From contig NZ_PCPS01000008.1 of the NCBI RefSeq assembly GCF_002975405.1, positions 62,001 to 126,000 on the forward strand: 64,000 bases of DNA. The letters run 5' to 3'. Positions 8,541 through 17,629 of this stretch are shown here, piece after piece. The stretch comes from Arthrobacter sp. MYb229. Its GTDB lineage: Bacteria; Actinomycetota; Actinomycetes; Actinomycetales; Micrococcaceae. Both the position numbers and the translations under genes were made by a program. The number at the start of each line of letters is the position of its first letter. Within the stretch, counting starts at the first letter, position 1. The notes under the pieces are model-generated. The model ran no database searches, was not told the origin of the DNA, and saw nothing but the letters and a program-made list of their open reading frames with translations.

Positions 8541-10382
8541 TTAACTGGAAAGTGCGGGTGAGTTAGTCATCTGCACGTCCAGATAGCTCTCATTGAGCAT
8601 GGGCGAAGAAGGATAGTAAGTGACATTCGGGTTGAAGGCCAAGGCGGAAATCGGAAATACCAGTGGGACCAGCGGTAGATCGGTGTTCAGCGTGGCCAAA
8701 ATGGCAGTCATGGCCGCCGTGCGTTCCTCGCCAGGAGGCAAGGAGCGGGCAGCCAAGGCCTGTGAGTCAAGTAACTTGGAGGTGTATCCGAACTCATGCT
8801 CCTTGGCGTCGAGAATTCCGGAGATGAAGTCATCTTCCAGGCGATAGCCACCGGAGAAGCCCAAGAGGTGCATCCCGTTGAATTCCTCCGAACGCACCGT
8901 ATCCACATATCCGTCGGTCCACGCAATGGGGCGTGGCTTGATCCGGATGCCGACCGCAGCCAGGTCTTCGGCCAATTGGGCGAAGGTGCGCTCGGGCAGC
9001 GGAAGGTAGTTTCGCGAGACCCGCAGCGGGTAGGCGAACTCGATGATTTCGCCCTTGTAGTCGATGTCCGCCAGCAGCTGCTTGGCCTTATCGGAGCTGT
9101 GGTTCAGCGTGCCCTCCGGATCCGGGACGCCGAAGGCCGGCGGCAGGATGCTCTGCGCGGATTTGGAACCCTGCAGGAAGAGGTTGTCGGCCAACCGTCC
9201 ACGGTTGACCGCGTGGGTGATGGCCATGCGGAATTCGGGTTTGGCCAGCCATTCGTTGCGGTGATCCAGTCCGAGATACAGCACCGAGAACGGGTCGCGC
9301 TGCACGACGACTTTCGCGTTGCGCACCAAGGTACGCATGATATCGACCGAAACCATGTCGAAGCCGTCGATTTCCTCCGCCATCAGCGCGCTTTCGCGGT
9401 TGTAGGGGGAGGGGACCGGGGAAACCACCACTACTTCTGGATGGTTCGGGTTGTTGCTGAGCTTTGATTTGTCCCAATAGTCGGCGAAGAGCTCCAGATT
9501 CACGGTGCCCTCGTCGTTGGATACGAACTTGTAGGGGCCGGTGCCGGAAGGCGCGGTGAGCAGCGCTTCGCTCGGGTTGCTTTTCGGGCCTCCGGTAAGC
9601 GAATCCGGTGCGGCGATCGCCATCCCCGGCAGGGTGAGCGATTCGATGAGCCCGGCACGGCGTCGACGCAGCTTCAAGGTGAGAACGTATGGCTCCGTGG
9701 CCTCGACTCCGGCGAAATAGCTTGCGCTGCCGCCGAGGGATTTTCCGGTGAATAGGTCCTGAGCGTAAATGGCCTTGAGCTTCTCCAGCTCGGCCAGGCG
9801 CTGGGTCTCGGCCGCCTTCTGCTCCTCGGTGACCGTGGTGCCCTGGTCCAGCTTGAGCTTCAGCTCCGCCTCGGTAGGCAGCTTGGGAATGTCTTTTTCG
9901 TGGTGGAAGACGTGCATGAAGCCCTGGCTGGAGCGCAGCTGCAGATCCTTGGGCAGCTTGACCCAGCGGTTGAAGTTCGCCACGACGGCTGCGGCATTGA
10001 ATTCGCTGCCGTCGTGGAAGCGCACCCCGCGCCGCAGCGCGAAGGTATAGCGCAGCCCGTCTTCGCTCTCGGTCCATGATTCGGCGAGGCCGGCAATGGG
10101 GCTGCCGGTATTCGCATCGATGGAGATCAGCGTCTCGTAGATCTGGCGGGTGATGCGGAAGGATTCGTTGTCATTGGCCAATGCGGGATCCAACGACACC
10201 GGGGGAGCGGAAGCTGCCAGACGCAGGGTACGCGGAATTGCAGGTTCACTTGCCGACGGGCTGGCGGAGGCTACGCCTTCACCGTTCTTAGAGGTGCAGG
10301 AAGCCAACGCCAGTGTTGTCGCAGCGAGCGATCCAGTGAGCAGCAAGCGTCGCGTCACGAGATGTTGTTGCTTCGAAGGCAC
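8541..10382 (-). CDS. ABC transporter solute-binding lipoprotein (SBP family 5, peptide/opine type)
   Basis: The product is an exported lipoprotein that would deliver oligopeptides or similar solutes to an ABC permease. The N-terminus has a twin-arginine motif (TRRLLLTGSLAATTLALASC) ending in a lipobox with the Cys as lipidation site. The mature part has the family-5 pattern: LDPALANDNESFRITRQIYE near the start, then LAESWTESEDGLRYTFALRR. The frame can be extended to a TTG at 10475. I favour the GTG at 10382, because it puts the twin arginines near the N-terminus and has AGAGGAAG upstream, though its spacing is long. No permease or ATPase genes are adjacent, so this is an orphan binding protein in this window. 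Confidence 0.88.
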   Translation of the reverse strand: MPSKQQHLVTRRLLLTGSLAATTLALASCTSKNGEGVASASPSASEPAIPRTLRLAASAPPVSLDPALANDNESFRITRQIYETLISIDANTGSPIAGLAESWTESEDGLRYTFALRRGVRFHDGSEFNAAAVVANFNRWVKLPKDLQLRSSQGFMHVFHHEKDIPKLPTEAELKLKLDQGTTVTEEQKAAETQRLAELEKLKAIYAQDLFTGKSLGGSASYFAGVEATEPYVLTLKLRRRRAGLIESLTLPGMAIAAPDSLTGGPKSNPSEALLTAPSGTGPYKFVSNDEGTVNLELFADYWDKSKLSNNPNHPEVVVVSPVPSPYNRESALMAEEIDGFDMVSVDIMRTLVRNAKVVVQRDPFSVLYLGLDHRNEWLAKPEFRMAITHAVNRGRLADNLFLQGSKSAQSILPPAFGVPDPEGTLNHSSDKAKQLLADIDYKGEIIEFAYPLRVSRNYLPLPERTFAQLAEDLAAVGIRIKPRPIAWTDGYVDTVRSEEFNGMHLLGFSGGYRLEDDFISGILDAKEHEFGYTSKLLDSQALAARSLPPGEERTAAMTAILATLNTDLPLVPLVFPISALAFNPNVTYYPSSPMLNESYLDVQMTNSPALSS

Positions 10383-10555
10383 GGTTGTGGCTCGACTTCC
10401 TCTTGATTGCTTTCGGTTCCCAGCCGCGGTGAACCGGCGGCTTTCGCGGCGGTAAACGGTTTGGGTATTTATCAAAGATAGCGCACGCCGCTAGCGGCAC
10501 CCCCAGTAACTCTCGGGGTGCCGCTAAGTGGAATCAAATTGTTAGCTAAAAAGCA

Positions 10556-11494
10556 TTAACTAGTGATCTGATGCACAGCGTTCTGGCCAAGTTCGCCTTC
10601 GGACCAGGCCGGGAGCTGCTTTTTGAGCAGGCGCACCATCCGCGGGAAGAAGGCGCCGGTGTTTCCGCCGTTATGCGGCAAGATCAACGCGTTCGGGCAT
10701 TGCCACAGCGGGTGGTCCGCCGGCAGCGGCTCTGGTTCGAAAACATCCGAGGCCACCGACAGCCGGCCGGAGGAAACTTCGGCGACCAGCGCATCGGTGT
10801 CCACCACTGGACCGCGGGCCACGTTGACCACCAGTGCTCCGTCGGGAAGTTTGGCGAGCAGCTGGGCATCCACCAGATGGTGCGTGGAGTCATTCAGCGG
10901 AACAATCAGAATCAGCACCTCGATTTCACCGGCGTGTGCGGAGAGCTGGTCAATGGAGAGCACCTGGCCGTGCGCGTCGGTGCGGGCGCGGGAACCGAAG
11001 CGCAGCAGGTTCACCTCGAAGGGATCCAAGCGTTTGCGGATCTCCTCGCCAATGCCGCCGACGCCTACTAGGCCCACCGTGCGATCGGCCAAGCCGGGCC
11101 ACTGCATGGGGTTCCACGCCCCTTCGCGCTGGTCGCGTACCGCCTGTGGGAAGCCCCGCAGTGATGCGATGGCCAGCCCTAGTGCCATCTCTGCGGTGGC
11201 TGCGGCGTGCACCCCGGCGGCCGTGGTGATGCTTGCCCGGTCGCCAACGAGATCAACCAGTCCGTCGTAGCCGGTGGTCTGCGTTTGAACGTGGCTGACG
11301 TTTGGCGCCCGATCGATGTTGCGCAGGCTGTGCGGTGAAGCCATATAAGGGAAGATCGCTATGTCGATCTCCTCCAGGTTCGTGGATGGCTCGTTGACCA
11401 AGTCCCAAATAACTGGCTTGAGGTTGCGTGGCAGCTCGCCGACAGCGTCGAGGAGTTCTTGAGTGGGAAAGGAAACCGTGCGTTGGCTGTTCAT
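10556..11494 (-). CDS. D-isomer-specific 2-hydroxyacid dehydrogenase family protein
   Basis: A 312-residue cytoplasmic NAD(P)-dependent oxidoreductase. The Rossmann motif is VGLVGVGGIGEEIRKRL, and the catalytic residues are visible in order: Arg in VVNVARGPVVDTDAL, Glu in DVFEPEPLPADHPLW and His in LILPHNGGNTG. This is the phosphoglycerate dehydrogenase/glyoxylate reductase fold. The N-terminal catalytic domain is short, as in many actinobacterial members. The substrate cannot be told from sequence. It is transcribed alone. Confidence 0.88.
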   Translation of the reverse strand: MNSQRTVSFPTQELLDAVGELPRNLKPVIWDLVNEPSTNLEEIDIAIFPYMASPHSLRNIDRAPNVSHVQTQTTGYDGLVDLVGDRASITTAAGVHAAATAEMALGLAIASLRGFPQAVRDQREGAWNPMQWPGLADRTVGLVGVGGIGEEIRKRLDPFEVNLLRFGSRARTDAHGQVLSIDQLSAHAGEIEVLILIVPLNDSTHHLVDAQLLAKLPDGALVVNVARGPVVDTDALVAEVSSGRLSVASDVFEPEPLPADHPLWQCPNALILPHNGGNTGAFFPRMVRLLKKQLPAWSEGELGQNAVHQITS

Positions 11495-11667
11495 GGGTTC
11501 ACTGTATAAAGCAGGAGATGCCTATGGAAATAACCCCAAGTCATCTGCTGTAACGAAGGTCACCGGCCGGAGGGCCCCTCTCGTTTTGCACTCTCGCCGA
11601 AAGCTGGTAAAGTTTTATCTCGTTGCGAAAGCGCGAAGCATAAAAAGCTTCTAGAACATCGCAGCGG

Positions 11668-11740
<73 letters not shown>

Positions 11741-11748
11741 CAGTGAGA

Positions 11749-11775
11749 AAGGTCGGACTTCGGTCCGGCCTTTTT
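11749..11775 (+). terminator. Terminator after tRNA-Lys copy 1
   Basis: A hairpin with 10-nt arms (AAGGTCGGAC / GTCCGGCCTT, one G-U) and a TTCG tetraloop is followed by a T-run. It is a standard intrinsic terminator. Confidence 0.9.
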
Positions 11776-11963
11776 GCGTACCCGGATCAAACTTCGGCAC
11801 CTAGCCCTGAAATGCGGGCCGTAAACCTGGGGTCGGATTTCTTCTCTCACGGCCGACTTTGATCGTCCCCTCATTTGCCCCAGCCTCAACGCTCGTTAGC
11901 CGTTCATCGTTTGGCTCATGGCAGAGAGGAATGAACAGCGGACCACGACTATGGGGGAGCGCC

Positions 11964-12369
11964 ATGCCCGAGCCAGAACGTGAATACCAAATCAATGTCC
12001 TGCGGGAATTTCGAGGCACAGAATCCATCACCATTTCAAACTGGACAAAAAGAGGCTGGGAAGTAGCCGAGGTAATGGCACTGGCTGCTGTTAACGATAA
12101 TTACCTTGCGTCGGCCCAGGCAGAAGCTCCCGAAGCACGCCTAAGTGATACTTGGCGTGTGCGTTGCCGCGCTGTTCCTGAAAGGTGGAATCTTGGCATG
12201 GATGGAAGGTCACCGCGAAGTCGAACCCGCTGAACGGGCACCGCATCGGTCAGTAAGAGTAGGTGAAGGAGCTGTCGCCAAAAAGACGGAGAAAGTGGAA
12301 GTACGAGCCGAACCCGCGTTTGCTTCTGGTGGCTACGGAATGTTTCTGCGTATTTATCCTCATAAATAA
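11964..12369 (+). pseudogene. Decayed, frameshifted paralogue of the adjacent membrane-anchored gene
   Basis: The ATG at 11964 follows GGGGGAG and begins MPEPEREYQINVLREFRGTE, then SITISNWTKRGWEVAE. This closely parallels the N-terminus of the intact downstream gene (SEIDYHSKIVKTIRGAES, then AISKWTSEGWELVEE). After about 12062 the similarity jumps to another frame, which reads ITLRRPRQKLPKHA, a TAA at 12142-12144, then VILGVCVAALFLKGG. This aligns with ITFRRPKRKLSRRA and VVLGGSMAALF of the intact copy. So the gene has both a frameshift and an in-frame stop, and it lacks the C-terminal domain. Confidence 0.75.
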
Positions 12370-12440
12370 CGAATAGTTGAAGCTCACAGTTAGAATCACG
12401 GCAGTTGGAGAAGTGCAGAGTTAGTACCTATGGGGGCGAA

Positions 12441-13226
12441 ATGTCTGAATCGGAAATTGATTACCACTCTAAAATCGTGAAAACGATCCGAGGCGCGGAG
12501 TCCAGGGCGATTTCGAAGTGGACAAGTGAAGGGTGGGAACTCGTAGAGGAAAAGCGCGGACGACTCCAAACTCAAATTACCTTCCGTCGCCCAAAGCGCA
12601 AGTTGTCTAGACGAGCGATGGTAGTTCTTGGCGGAAGTATGGCCGCGTTATTTATTTTTATTGGTGTCATGGCCGTTCTCGAAAGTGGAAATGAACAAGA
12701 ACCAATTGCGCCAGTTGCTCGTGAATCGGAGCAATCAAATGAAGAACCAATAATCGATGCGACCGCGGAAGTGATAGACGCAGAGCTGCCGTCCGGTGAT
12801 TCGTTGCTGACCGAAGTTCCAAGTGCAGCACCCGCAGAAGAAATCTTGACCGTGGACAACAGCAAAGACTTAGCTGAGCTTCTGGCTGGGAGCGATTCCG
12901 GTCCTGTGGTTGAAAAGTTCGCAGCGAAGTACAAGGACCAGTTGATTGAATTCGATGCCAGCGTTTGGGCTCTCGCGCAACATGGTAACTACAAAACTCG
13001 GTATGACATCTTGATCGCTGCCGGGAACTTTGATGAAAACCGGTCGCCTGGCCCAAGCTTCCAATTTCGTGATGTCAATACCACTAACGACCTGCACTAC
13101 ACCAATGAGAGCCCCACAGGCACTATTGGCATCCGAGACAACATCCATGTAGTTGCCAGGGTCGGAAAATATAGCCCGGATAGTCTTCTGTTCCAACTGG
13201 AACCAATCGAAACTAGCTTTAGATGA
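12441..13226 (+). CDS. Membrane-anchored protein of unknown function (DUF4839-like C-terminus)
   Basis: A protein of about 261 residues starting at the ATG at 12441 (MSESEIDYHSKIVKTIRG), after GGGGGCGAA. The N-terminal ~55 residues are cytoplasmic and carry a SKWTSEGWELVEE motif. One membrane helix follows (VVLGGSMAALFIFIGVMAVL, about residues 57-78), then an acidic Ser/Glu-rich linker. The outer C-terminal domain, from about residue 140, contains FDASVWALAQHGNYKTRYDI and DILIAAGNFDE, which I associate with DUF4839 from memory. It is less GC-rich than its neighbours and lies between duplicated tRNA-Lys genes, with a decayed paralogue just upstream. Function unknown. Confidence 0.75.
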   Translation: MSESEIDYHSKIVKTIRGAESRAISKWTSEGWELVEEKRGRLQTQITFRRPKRKLSRRAMVVLGGSMAALFIFIGVMAVLESGNEQEPIAPVARESEQSNEEPIIDATAEVIDAELPSGDSLLTEVPSAAPAEEILTVDNSKDLAELLAGSDSGPVVEKFAAKYKDQLIEFDASVWALAQHGNYKTRYDILIAAGNFDENRSPGPSFQFRDVNTTNDLHYTNESPTGTIGIRDNIHVVARVGKYSPDSLLFQLEPIETSFR

Positions 13227-13660
13227 GCCGCCAGCCTTTCTGCGGAACTGTCCTTGCTGGATTCTTCCGCGGCCTCATCTTGCGCGTGTAATCCGATAAA
13301 TATTCCCCTTCTCGAATCCGTTGCACTTTTGGAACCCATAATTTCTCAGAGTCGAGGAATCAGTTTCTTCAGCATGGGCTATTTGCTTGGTCCGAGCCTG
13401 CAGATGACTAAACACTAGATCTCGTGGAATTAATTCATAAGTTCCCGCAGGACGATTCAGAATGTGGTTCAAACCACGCAGGAAATTTTAACGAATTTCC
13501 TGCCCTGCGACCCCAGGGGATCCGGTAAGTCCTATCTGACTAGGTGTTTGTAGGGTTCCAAGGGTGCGGGCAGTCGATTTTCCTTTTTGGGTGCCTTCTG
13601 CCTATGATTATCTACGTCGCAACGACATGAACCGGAAACGGACTAGTCAGAGCGAAGTAA
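13227..13660. other. Gene-free gap before tRNA-Lys copy 2
   Basis: About 430 bp of relatively low GC with no supportable gene on either strand. A 65-residue minus-strand open frame at 13275-13472 lacks a ribosome site and recognisable features. The tRNA promoter should be within the last ~60 bp. Confidence 0.5.
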
Positions 13661-13733
<73 letters not shown>

Positions 13734-13740
13734 CAATGAG

Positions 13741-13771
13741 ATCCGACCTGAACTATCAGGTCGGATTTTTT
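13741..13771 (+). terminator. Terminator after tRNA-Lys copy 2
   Basis: A perfect hairpin has 10-nt arms (ATCCGACCTG / CAGGTCGGAT) and a 6-nt loop, followed by six T residues. It ends about 28 bp before the start codon of the peroxiredoxin gene. Confidence 0.9.
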
Positions 13772-13799
13772 GTATATCCACGGAAAAGGGGTTCTACGA

Positions 13800-14294
13800 A
13801 TGAGCAATGAAGCCACTACGCCAACTCGCTTGGCTGCGGGGGATCAGGCGCCAGACTTCACGTTGAGCGACGCCGAGGGCAATGAAGTGACCTTGTCCAG
13901 CCTCCGCGGCAAGAAAGCCATCGTGTACTTCTACCCGGCGGCCTCCACGCCAGGCTGCACCAAGCAGGCCTGCGATTTCCGCGACTCGATCCAGTCCCTG
14001 AAGGCTCTGGGCTACGAAGTTCTCGGAATCTCCCCGGATGGGGTCACCAAGCTGGCAAAGTTCGCCGCCAAGGAAGAGCTCAACTTCCCGCTGCTGGCCG
14101 ACGAGGACCATGCGGTCGCCGAAGCCTATGGCGCCTGGGGCGAAAAGAAGAACTATGGCCGCACCTACGAGGGGCTGATTCGCTCGACCATTGTGGTCGA
14201 CGAGCAGGGTCTGGTTTCCCTGGCGCAGTACAACGTTCGTGCCACCGGTCACGTAGCAAAGCTGCGTCGTGACTTGGGGATTGATCCCAAGTAG
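13800..14294 (+). CDS. bcp: Thioredoxin-dependent thiol peroxidase (BCP/PrxQ peroxiredoxin)
   Basis: A 164-residue cytoplasmic peroxiredoxin that reduces hydrogen and organic peroxides using thioredoxin. The active-site segment reads YFYPAASTPGCTKQACDFRD, with the peroxidatic Cys in PGC and the resolving Cys five residues later, as in PrxQ. The downstream GISPDGVTKLAKFAAKEEL and RSTIVVDEQG also fit the family. The start is the ATG at 13800 (MSNEATTPTRL), preceded by a purine-rich GGAAAAGGGG; the open frame reaches further upstream into the tRNA terminator, which is not plausible coding. Confidence 0.94.
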   Translation: MSNEATTPTRLAAGDQAPDFTLSDAEGNEVTLSSLRGKKAIVYFYPAASTPGCTKQACDFRDSIQSLKALGYEVLGISPDGVTKLAKFAAKEELNFPLLADEDHAVAEAYGAWGEKKNYGRTYEGLIRSTIVVDEQGLVSLAQYNVRATGHVAKLRRDLGIDPK

Positions 14295-14383
14295 AAGCAT
14301 GGTTCGCCGATTTTATATCTGCGAATTATTCCGCTAGACTAGTTGAGGTCGAGTTACCGGACTTCGAGTCAGGTGTAGCGCGA

Positions 14384-14468
<85 letters not shown>

Positions 14469-14476
14469 ACCACACA

Positions 14477-14512
14477 AAACCTCCCGAACTAGCAAAGTTC
14501 GGGAGGTTTTGT
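14477..14512 (+). terminator. Terminator after tRNA-Leu
   Basis: A perfect inverted repeat has 14-nt arms (14477-14490 and 14496-14509) and an AGCAA loop, ending in a T-run. Confidence 0.9.
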
Positions 14513-14652
14513 GCATTCTGCAAGGTGGACGCTGGCGCGCGGAGCGGTGCCGTGGCTCGGATCCTGCTCGTTGCCGCGGGCCGGGGGAGTAGGCTTTGGA
14601 AGAGCAATCCTGCGATCGGGAATGCTGAAGGTGATTATTCAAGGGGTGGAAT

Positions 14653-15222
14653 GTGGAGCGCGAAAAGCTGCCCACGATGTATAGCTTGGCGCAATCGGAT
14701 CCGGAGCAAGCGCTCATACCCCGCGCTGGCATCCCGGCGCAGGACCTCGCCCAGATCGAGCGCATCATGGCCGAACTGGGACGGCTGCGTGCGGTGGAGC
14801 GGCGCATCATGCATAGCGCGCAAAGCTTCATGAAGCTCAACGAAACGGATATGCGCGCCATTCGCCAGCTCATTTCCGCAAAGCATGCCGGGCAAGCGGT
14901 GACCCCAGGATTGCTCGCCCGCCATTTGGGGGTCACCACCGCCTCTGTGACCAAGATGATCGACCGGCTCGTGGCCGGCGGGCATGTGGTGCGCAAGGCG
15001 CACCCCACCGATCGGCGCTCCTGGCAGGTGGAAGTCAGCGAAGAAACGCATCTGGCCGCCCGCGAGCAGCTGGGGCGCCACCACGCCAAGCGATTCGACG
15101 TGGCCCTGGGATTGAGCGCCGAAGAACGCGATGTGGTGATCCGCTTCCTCGCCGGCACCTCCGATGCCCTGCAGGACAGCCTCTACGGGGTCGAGCCCGA
15201 AGCCTCCGAGTCCGGCGAATAA
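14653..15222 (+). CDS. MarR-family transcriptional regulator
   Basis: A 189-residue winged-helix regulator. The DNA-binding core reads LARHLGVTTASVTKMIDRLV followed by the wing AHPTDRRSWQVEVS, typical of MarR. The start is the GTG at 14653 with AAGGGGTGG upstream. It is convergent with the SDR gene (gap of 4 bp) at the edge of the pigment locus. Its targets are unknown; control of the SDR/TspO or carotenoid genes is possible by position only. Confidence 0.9.
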   Translation: MEREKLPTMYSLAQSDPEQALIPRAGIPAQDLAQIERIMAELGRLRAVERRIMHSAQSFMKLNETDMRAIRQLISAKHAGQAVTPGLLARHLGVTTASVTKMIDRLVAGGHVVRKAHPTDRRSWQVEVSEETHLAAREQLGRHHAKRFDVALGLSAEERDVVIRFLAGTSDALQDSLYGVEPEASESGE

Positions 15223-15226
15223 CTCC

Positions 15227-16696
15227 CTAGGCCGGGGTGCTCTCGTTTTCGGCCTGCGTTATGATGCTGCGCAGCATCGAGGAGAAGATCAGGCCGTGGA
15301 ACGGGTACACGGACCACCAGTAGAGCCGTCCGGCGAGCCCGCGCGGGAAGAAGATGGCCCGTTGGGTCAGCCGCACCTTTCCGGCCTCCTGGTCGCTGAG
15401 CCGGAATTCCAGCCAGGCCCGTCCGGGCACGCGCATTTCGGCGCGCAGGCGCAGCAGCTGGCCCGGCTCCAGGGCTTCGACCCGCCACCAGTCCACCACA
15501 TCTCCCAGCGCCAGCTTTTCGCGTTGCCGCCGTCCGCGGCGCAGGCCTACCCCTCCGGCTAGCTTGTCCAGCAGCCCGCGGGCCTTCCAGAGCAGCGGGA
15601 AGGAGAAGTAGCCGGACTCTCCGCCGATGCGGCCAAGCACCGTGAACAGCCCGGCGGCGCTTGCCGCGCTGTCCTGGGTTCGCTCATCGACGTAGACCCG
15701 GTGCCCGGCCCACTCGGGGTCCGAAGGCAGCGGATCCGCGGGGGCCGAAACGGGGTGCGCCGTAGCCCAATTGGTGTCCACCGAGTCGGTGCGGATCTTC
15801 TCCAAGGCCAGCGCGACCGCGCGTGGATAGTCCGTCAGCCCGCCTTCGGGGCGGTCGATCAGCTCATCGATGGCCCGGTTGCGCACCAGGCAATCGTGCT
15901 GCAGCGAATCAACCAGCGCGCCGGCGAGGGTATGCGGCAACGGAGTGACCAGGTTAACCCAATGCGAGGCCAGCCGCGGCGTCAGCAGCGGAAGCGGTAT
16001 CACCCACGGCTTGCGCAGTTCCGCCTGGACGGCGTAGCTGCGCATCAGCTCGGCGTAGCTGTAGGCAAGCGGGCCGCCAATGTCATAGGTCCCCCAGCTG
16101 CCGGCCGGCAGTTCCGCGCAGCGCGCCAGATAATGCAGGGCGTCGCGCACCGCGATGGGCTGGACCTTGTTCAGCACCCAGCGCGGCGCGGGCATCACCG
16201 GCAGCACGTCGCTCAAATGCCGGATCATTTCGAAGCTGGCGGAGCCCGAACCGATCACCAGGCCCGCCTGCAAGGTGAGCAAGGGGACCGGGCCGGATCC
16301 GAGGATCCGGCCCACCTTGGCCCGGGAGGCCAGATGGTCGCTGAGTTCGCCCTCGGGATGCAGCCCGGAGAGGTAGACCAGCTGTCCCACCGAAGCCTCG
16401 GTGGCCGCTTTCAGCATGCTGTGCGCGCACCGTTCCTCGGCGGCCATGAAATTCTTGGTGCTGGACATCGAATGCACCAGGTAATAGACCACGTCCGCTC
16501 CGGCGCAGAGCCGTGCGACCGCCGAGCCGTCCTCCAGGGTTCCGGAGACAACCTCTACCTGCTCGCGCCAGGGGACGTCGCGCAGCCGGTCGGCGCTGCG
16601 CGTGAGCACGCGCACCCGGTGCCCGCGTTCGAGCAGCAGCGGAACCAGCCGCCCGCCGATGTAGCCGGTCGCGCCGGTGACCGCAATGGTGCTCAT
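15227..16696 (-). CDS. SDR-family NAD(P)-binding oxidoreductase with C-terminal DUF2867-like domain
   Basis: A 489-residue protein. Residues 1-~300 form an atypical short-chain dehydrogenase domain with TGATGYIGGRLVPLLLERGH as nucleotide-binding site and VVYYLVHSM in the core. The remaining ~170 residues (ending GLIFSSMLRSIITQAENE) form a DUF2867-type domain. It overlaps the end of the upstream TspO-like gene by 4 bp, so the two are translated together. SDR/DUF2867 proteins are often found next to actinobacterial carotenoid genes, but no reaction is established. I infer an accessory role in pigment or membrane lipid metabolism. Confidence 0.85.
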   Translation of the reverse strand: MSTIAVTGATGYIGGRLVPLLLERGHRVRVLTRSADRLRDVPWREQVEVVSGTLEDGSAVARLCAGADVVYYLVHSMSSTKNFMAAEERCAHSMLKAATEASVGQLVYLSGLHPEGELSDHLASRAKVGRILGSGPVPLLTLQAGLVIGSGSASFEMIRHLSDVLPVMPAPRWVLNKVQPIAVRDALHYLARCAELPAGSWGTYDIGGPLAYSYAELMRSYAVQAELRKPWVIPLPLLTPRLASHWVNLVTPLPHTLAGALVDSLQHDCLVRNRAIDELIDRPEGGLTDYPRAVALALEKIRTDSVDTNWATAHPVSAPADPLPSDPEWAGHRVYVDERTQDSAASAAGLFTVLGRIGGESGYFSFPLLWKARGLLDKLAGGVGLRRGRRQREKLALGDVVDWWRVEALEPGQLLRLRAEMRVPGRAWLEFRLSDQEAGKVRLTQRAIFFPRGLAGRLYWWSVYPFHGLIFSSMLRSIITQAENESTPA

Positions 16697-17511
16697 AATT
16701 GCCTCGATTTCTCTCGGGTGCCCAAGCGCAGTGCGATTCCACCCGCGCTGAGCAGCAGCAGGACCGCAATCGCCAGCGCGCCGTAGCCGACCAGTTCGGA
16801 TTCATTGGTCCCGGTGAGCCGGCTATGCCCAATCCAGGCGATGCCCCAAGCCATGGCCAGCGCCGTGTAGAGCTTTCCTGCACAGTACCAGCAGACCGCC
16901 ACCGCGATGAGCGCGGCAACGACCAGCAGGGCCAGCGCCGCCACCCGAGCCCACGCGGCGTCTTCTCCCACGCCCCAGGAGGAGAGCAATGCCGAGACAT
17001 TGGCAATGCTGGCCACGTTCACCCAGCCCAGGTAGACGCCGAAAGTCAGCCACATGATCCAGTGCTCGGCCCGCGTGCTGCTGGGGAAGCGCACCAGCCG
17101 GACCAGGATCCAGAGCAGCACCAGCAGCAGCGCGAATATCACCACGGCGCTCAGCGCCAGCAGGTCGAATTGCACCACCGCGATCCAGGCCGCATTCAGC
17201 AGCGCGGAGGCCGCGACCGGCAGGCGCAGCGTCCTCAGGGTTACCGAGCGCCGCCCGGCGGGCAAGGCCTGGTAGACGGCGAACACCGCAAGTCCCAGAT
17301 AGATGAAGCTCCAGATGGAGAACGCCGGCCCGGACGGGGACAGCAAGGTCGAGTCGGCACCGAGGTAGCCGCCGGCGGCATCTTGGATGGAGGTGCCGCC
17401 CAGGGCGCCGCTGCCGATGAAGGCCGCCGTGATCGCCGCGCCCAGGGCTGCGATTTCCAGGAGCACCGTAGGCCAGGAGGCCAGCGATGCGCTGCGTTGT
17501 GGTTCTTTCAT
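16693..17511 (-). CDS. TspO/MBR-like tryptophan-rich integral membrane protein
   Basis: A 272-residue membrane protein with about seven or eight hydrophobic helices and conserved aromatics, including FSIWSFIYLGLAVFAVYQAL and IMWLTFGVYLGWVNVASI. These fit the TspO/tryptophan-rich sensory family, although typical TspO has five helices and ~160 residues, so this is an enlarged version. The start ATG at 17511 follows GAGGAG. It is divergent from the crt operon, with 118 bp between start codons. TspO proteins bind tetrapyrroles and influence carotenoid expression in some bacteria, which makes a link to the neighbouring operon reasonable but unproven. Confidence 0.82.
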   Translation of the reverse strand: MKEPQRSASLASWPTVLLEIAALGAAITAAFIGSGALGGTSIQDAAGGYLGADSTLLSPSGPAFSIWSFIYLGLAVFAVYQALPAGRRSVTLRTLRLPVAASALLNAAWIAVVQFDLLALSAVVIFALLLVLLWILVRLVRFPSSTRAEHWIMWLTFGVYLGWVNVASIANVSALLSSWGVGEDAAWARVAALALLVVAALIAVAVCWYCAGKLYTALAMAWGIAWIGHSRLTGTNESELVGYGALAIAVLLLLSAGGIALRLGTREKSRQL

Positions 17512-17544
17512 GATCCGCTCCTCGCGGTTGGTGGGGCAAAAATC

Positions 17545-17617
17545 TTGAAACTGGAGTCGACAAATGAAGATACTTAAACCATGATGTATCTAGCGAAGCT
17601 AATAATCAACCTAGCGA
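17545..17617. promoter_or_regulatory. Divergent promoter/operator region of the crt operon
   Basis: Between the TspO-like gene and the MarR-crt operon there is TTGAAA (17545-17550), an 18-bp spacer and GATACT (17569-17574), a candidate rightward promoter. An interrupted palindrome AGATAC-12 bp-GTATCT (17568-17591) covers the proposed -10. A direct repeat CTAGCGA occurs at 17590-17596 and 17611-17617. These are plausible MarR operator elements; the assignment is inference. Confidence 0.45.
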
Positions 17618-17629
17618 GAGAAGTTCTTC

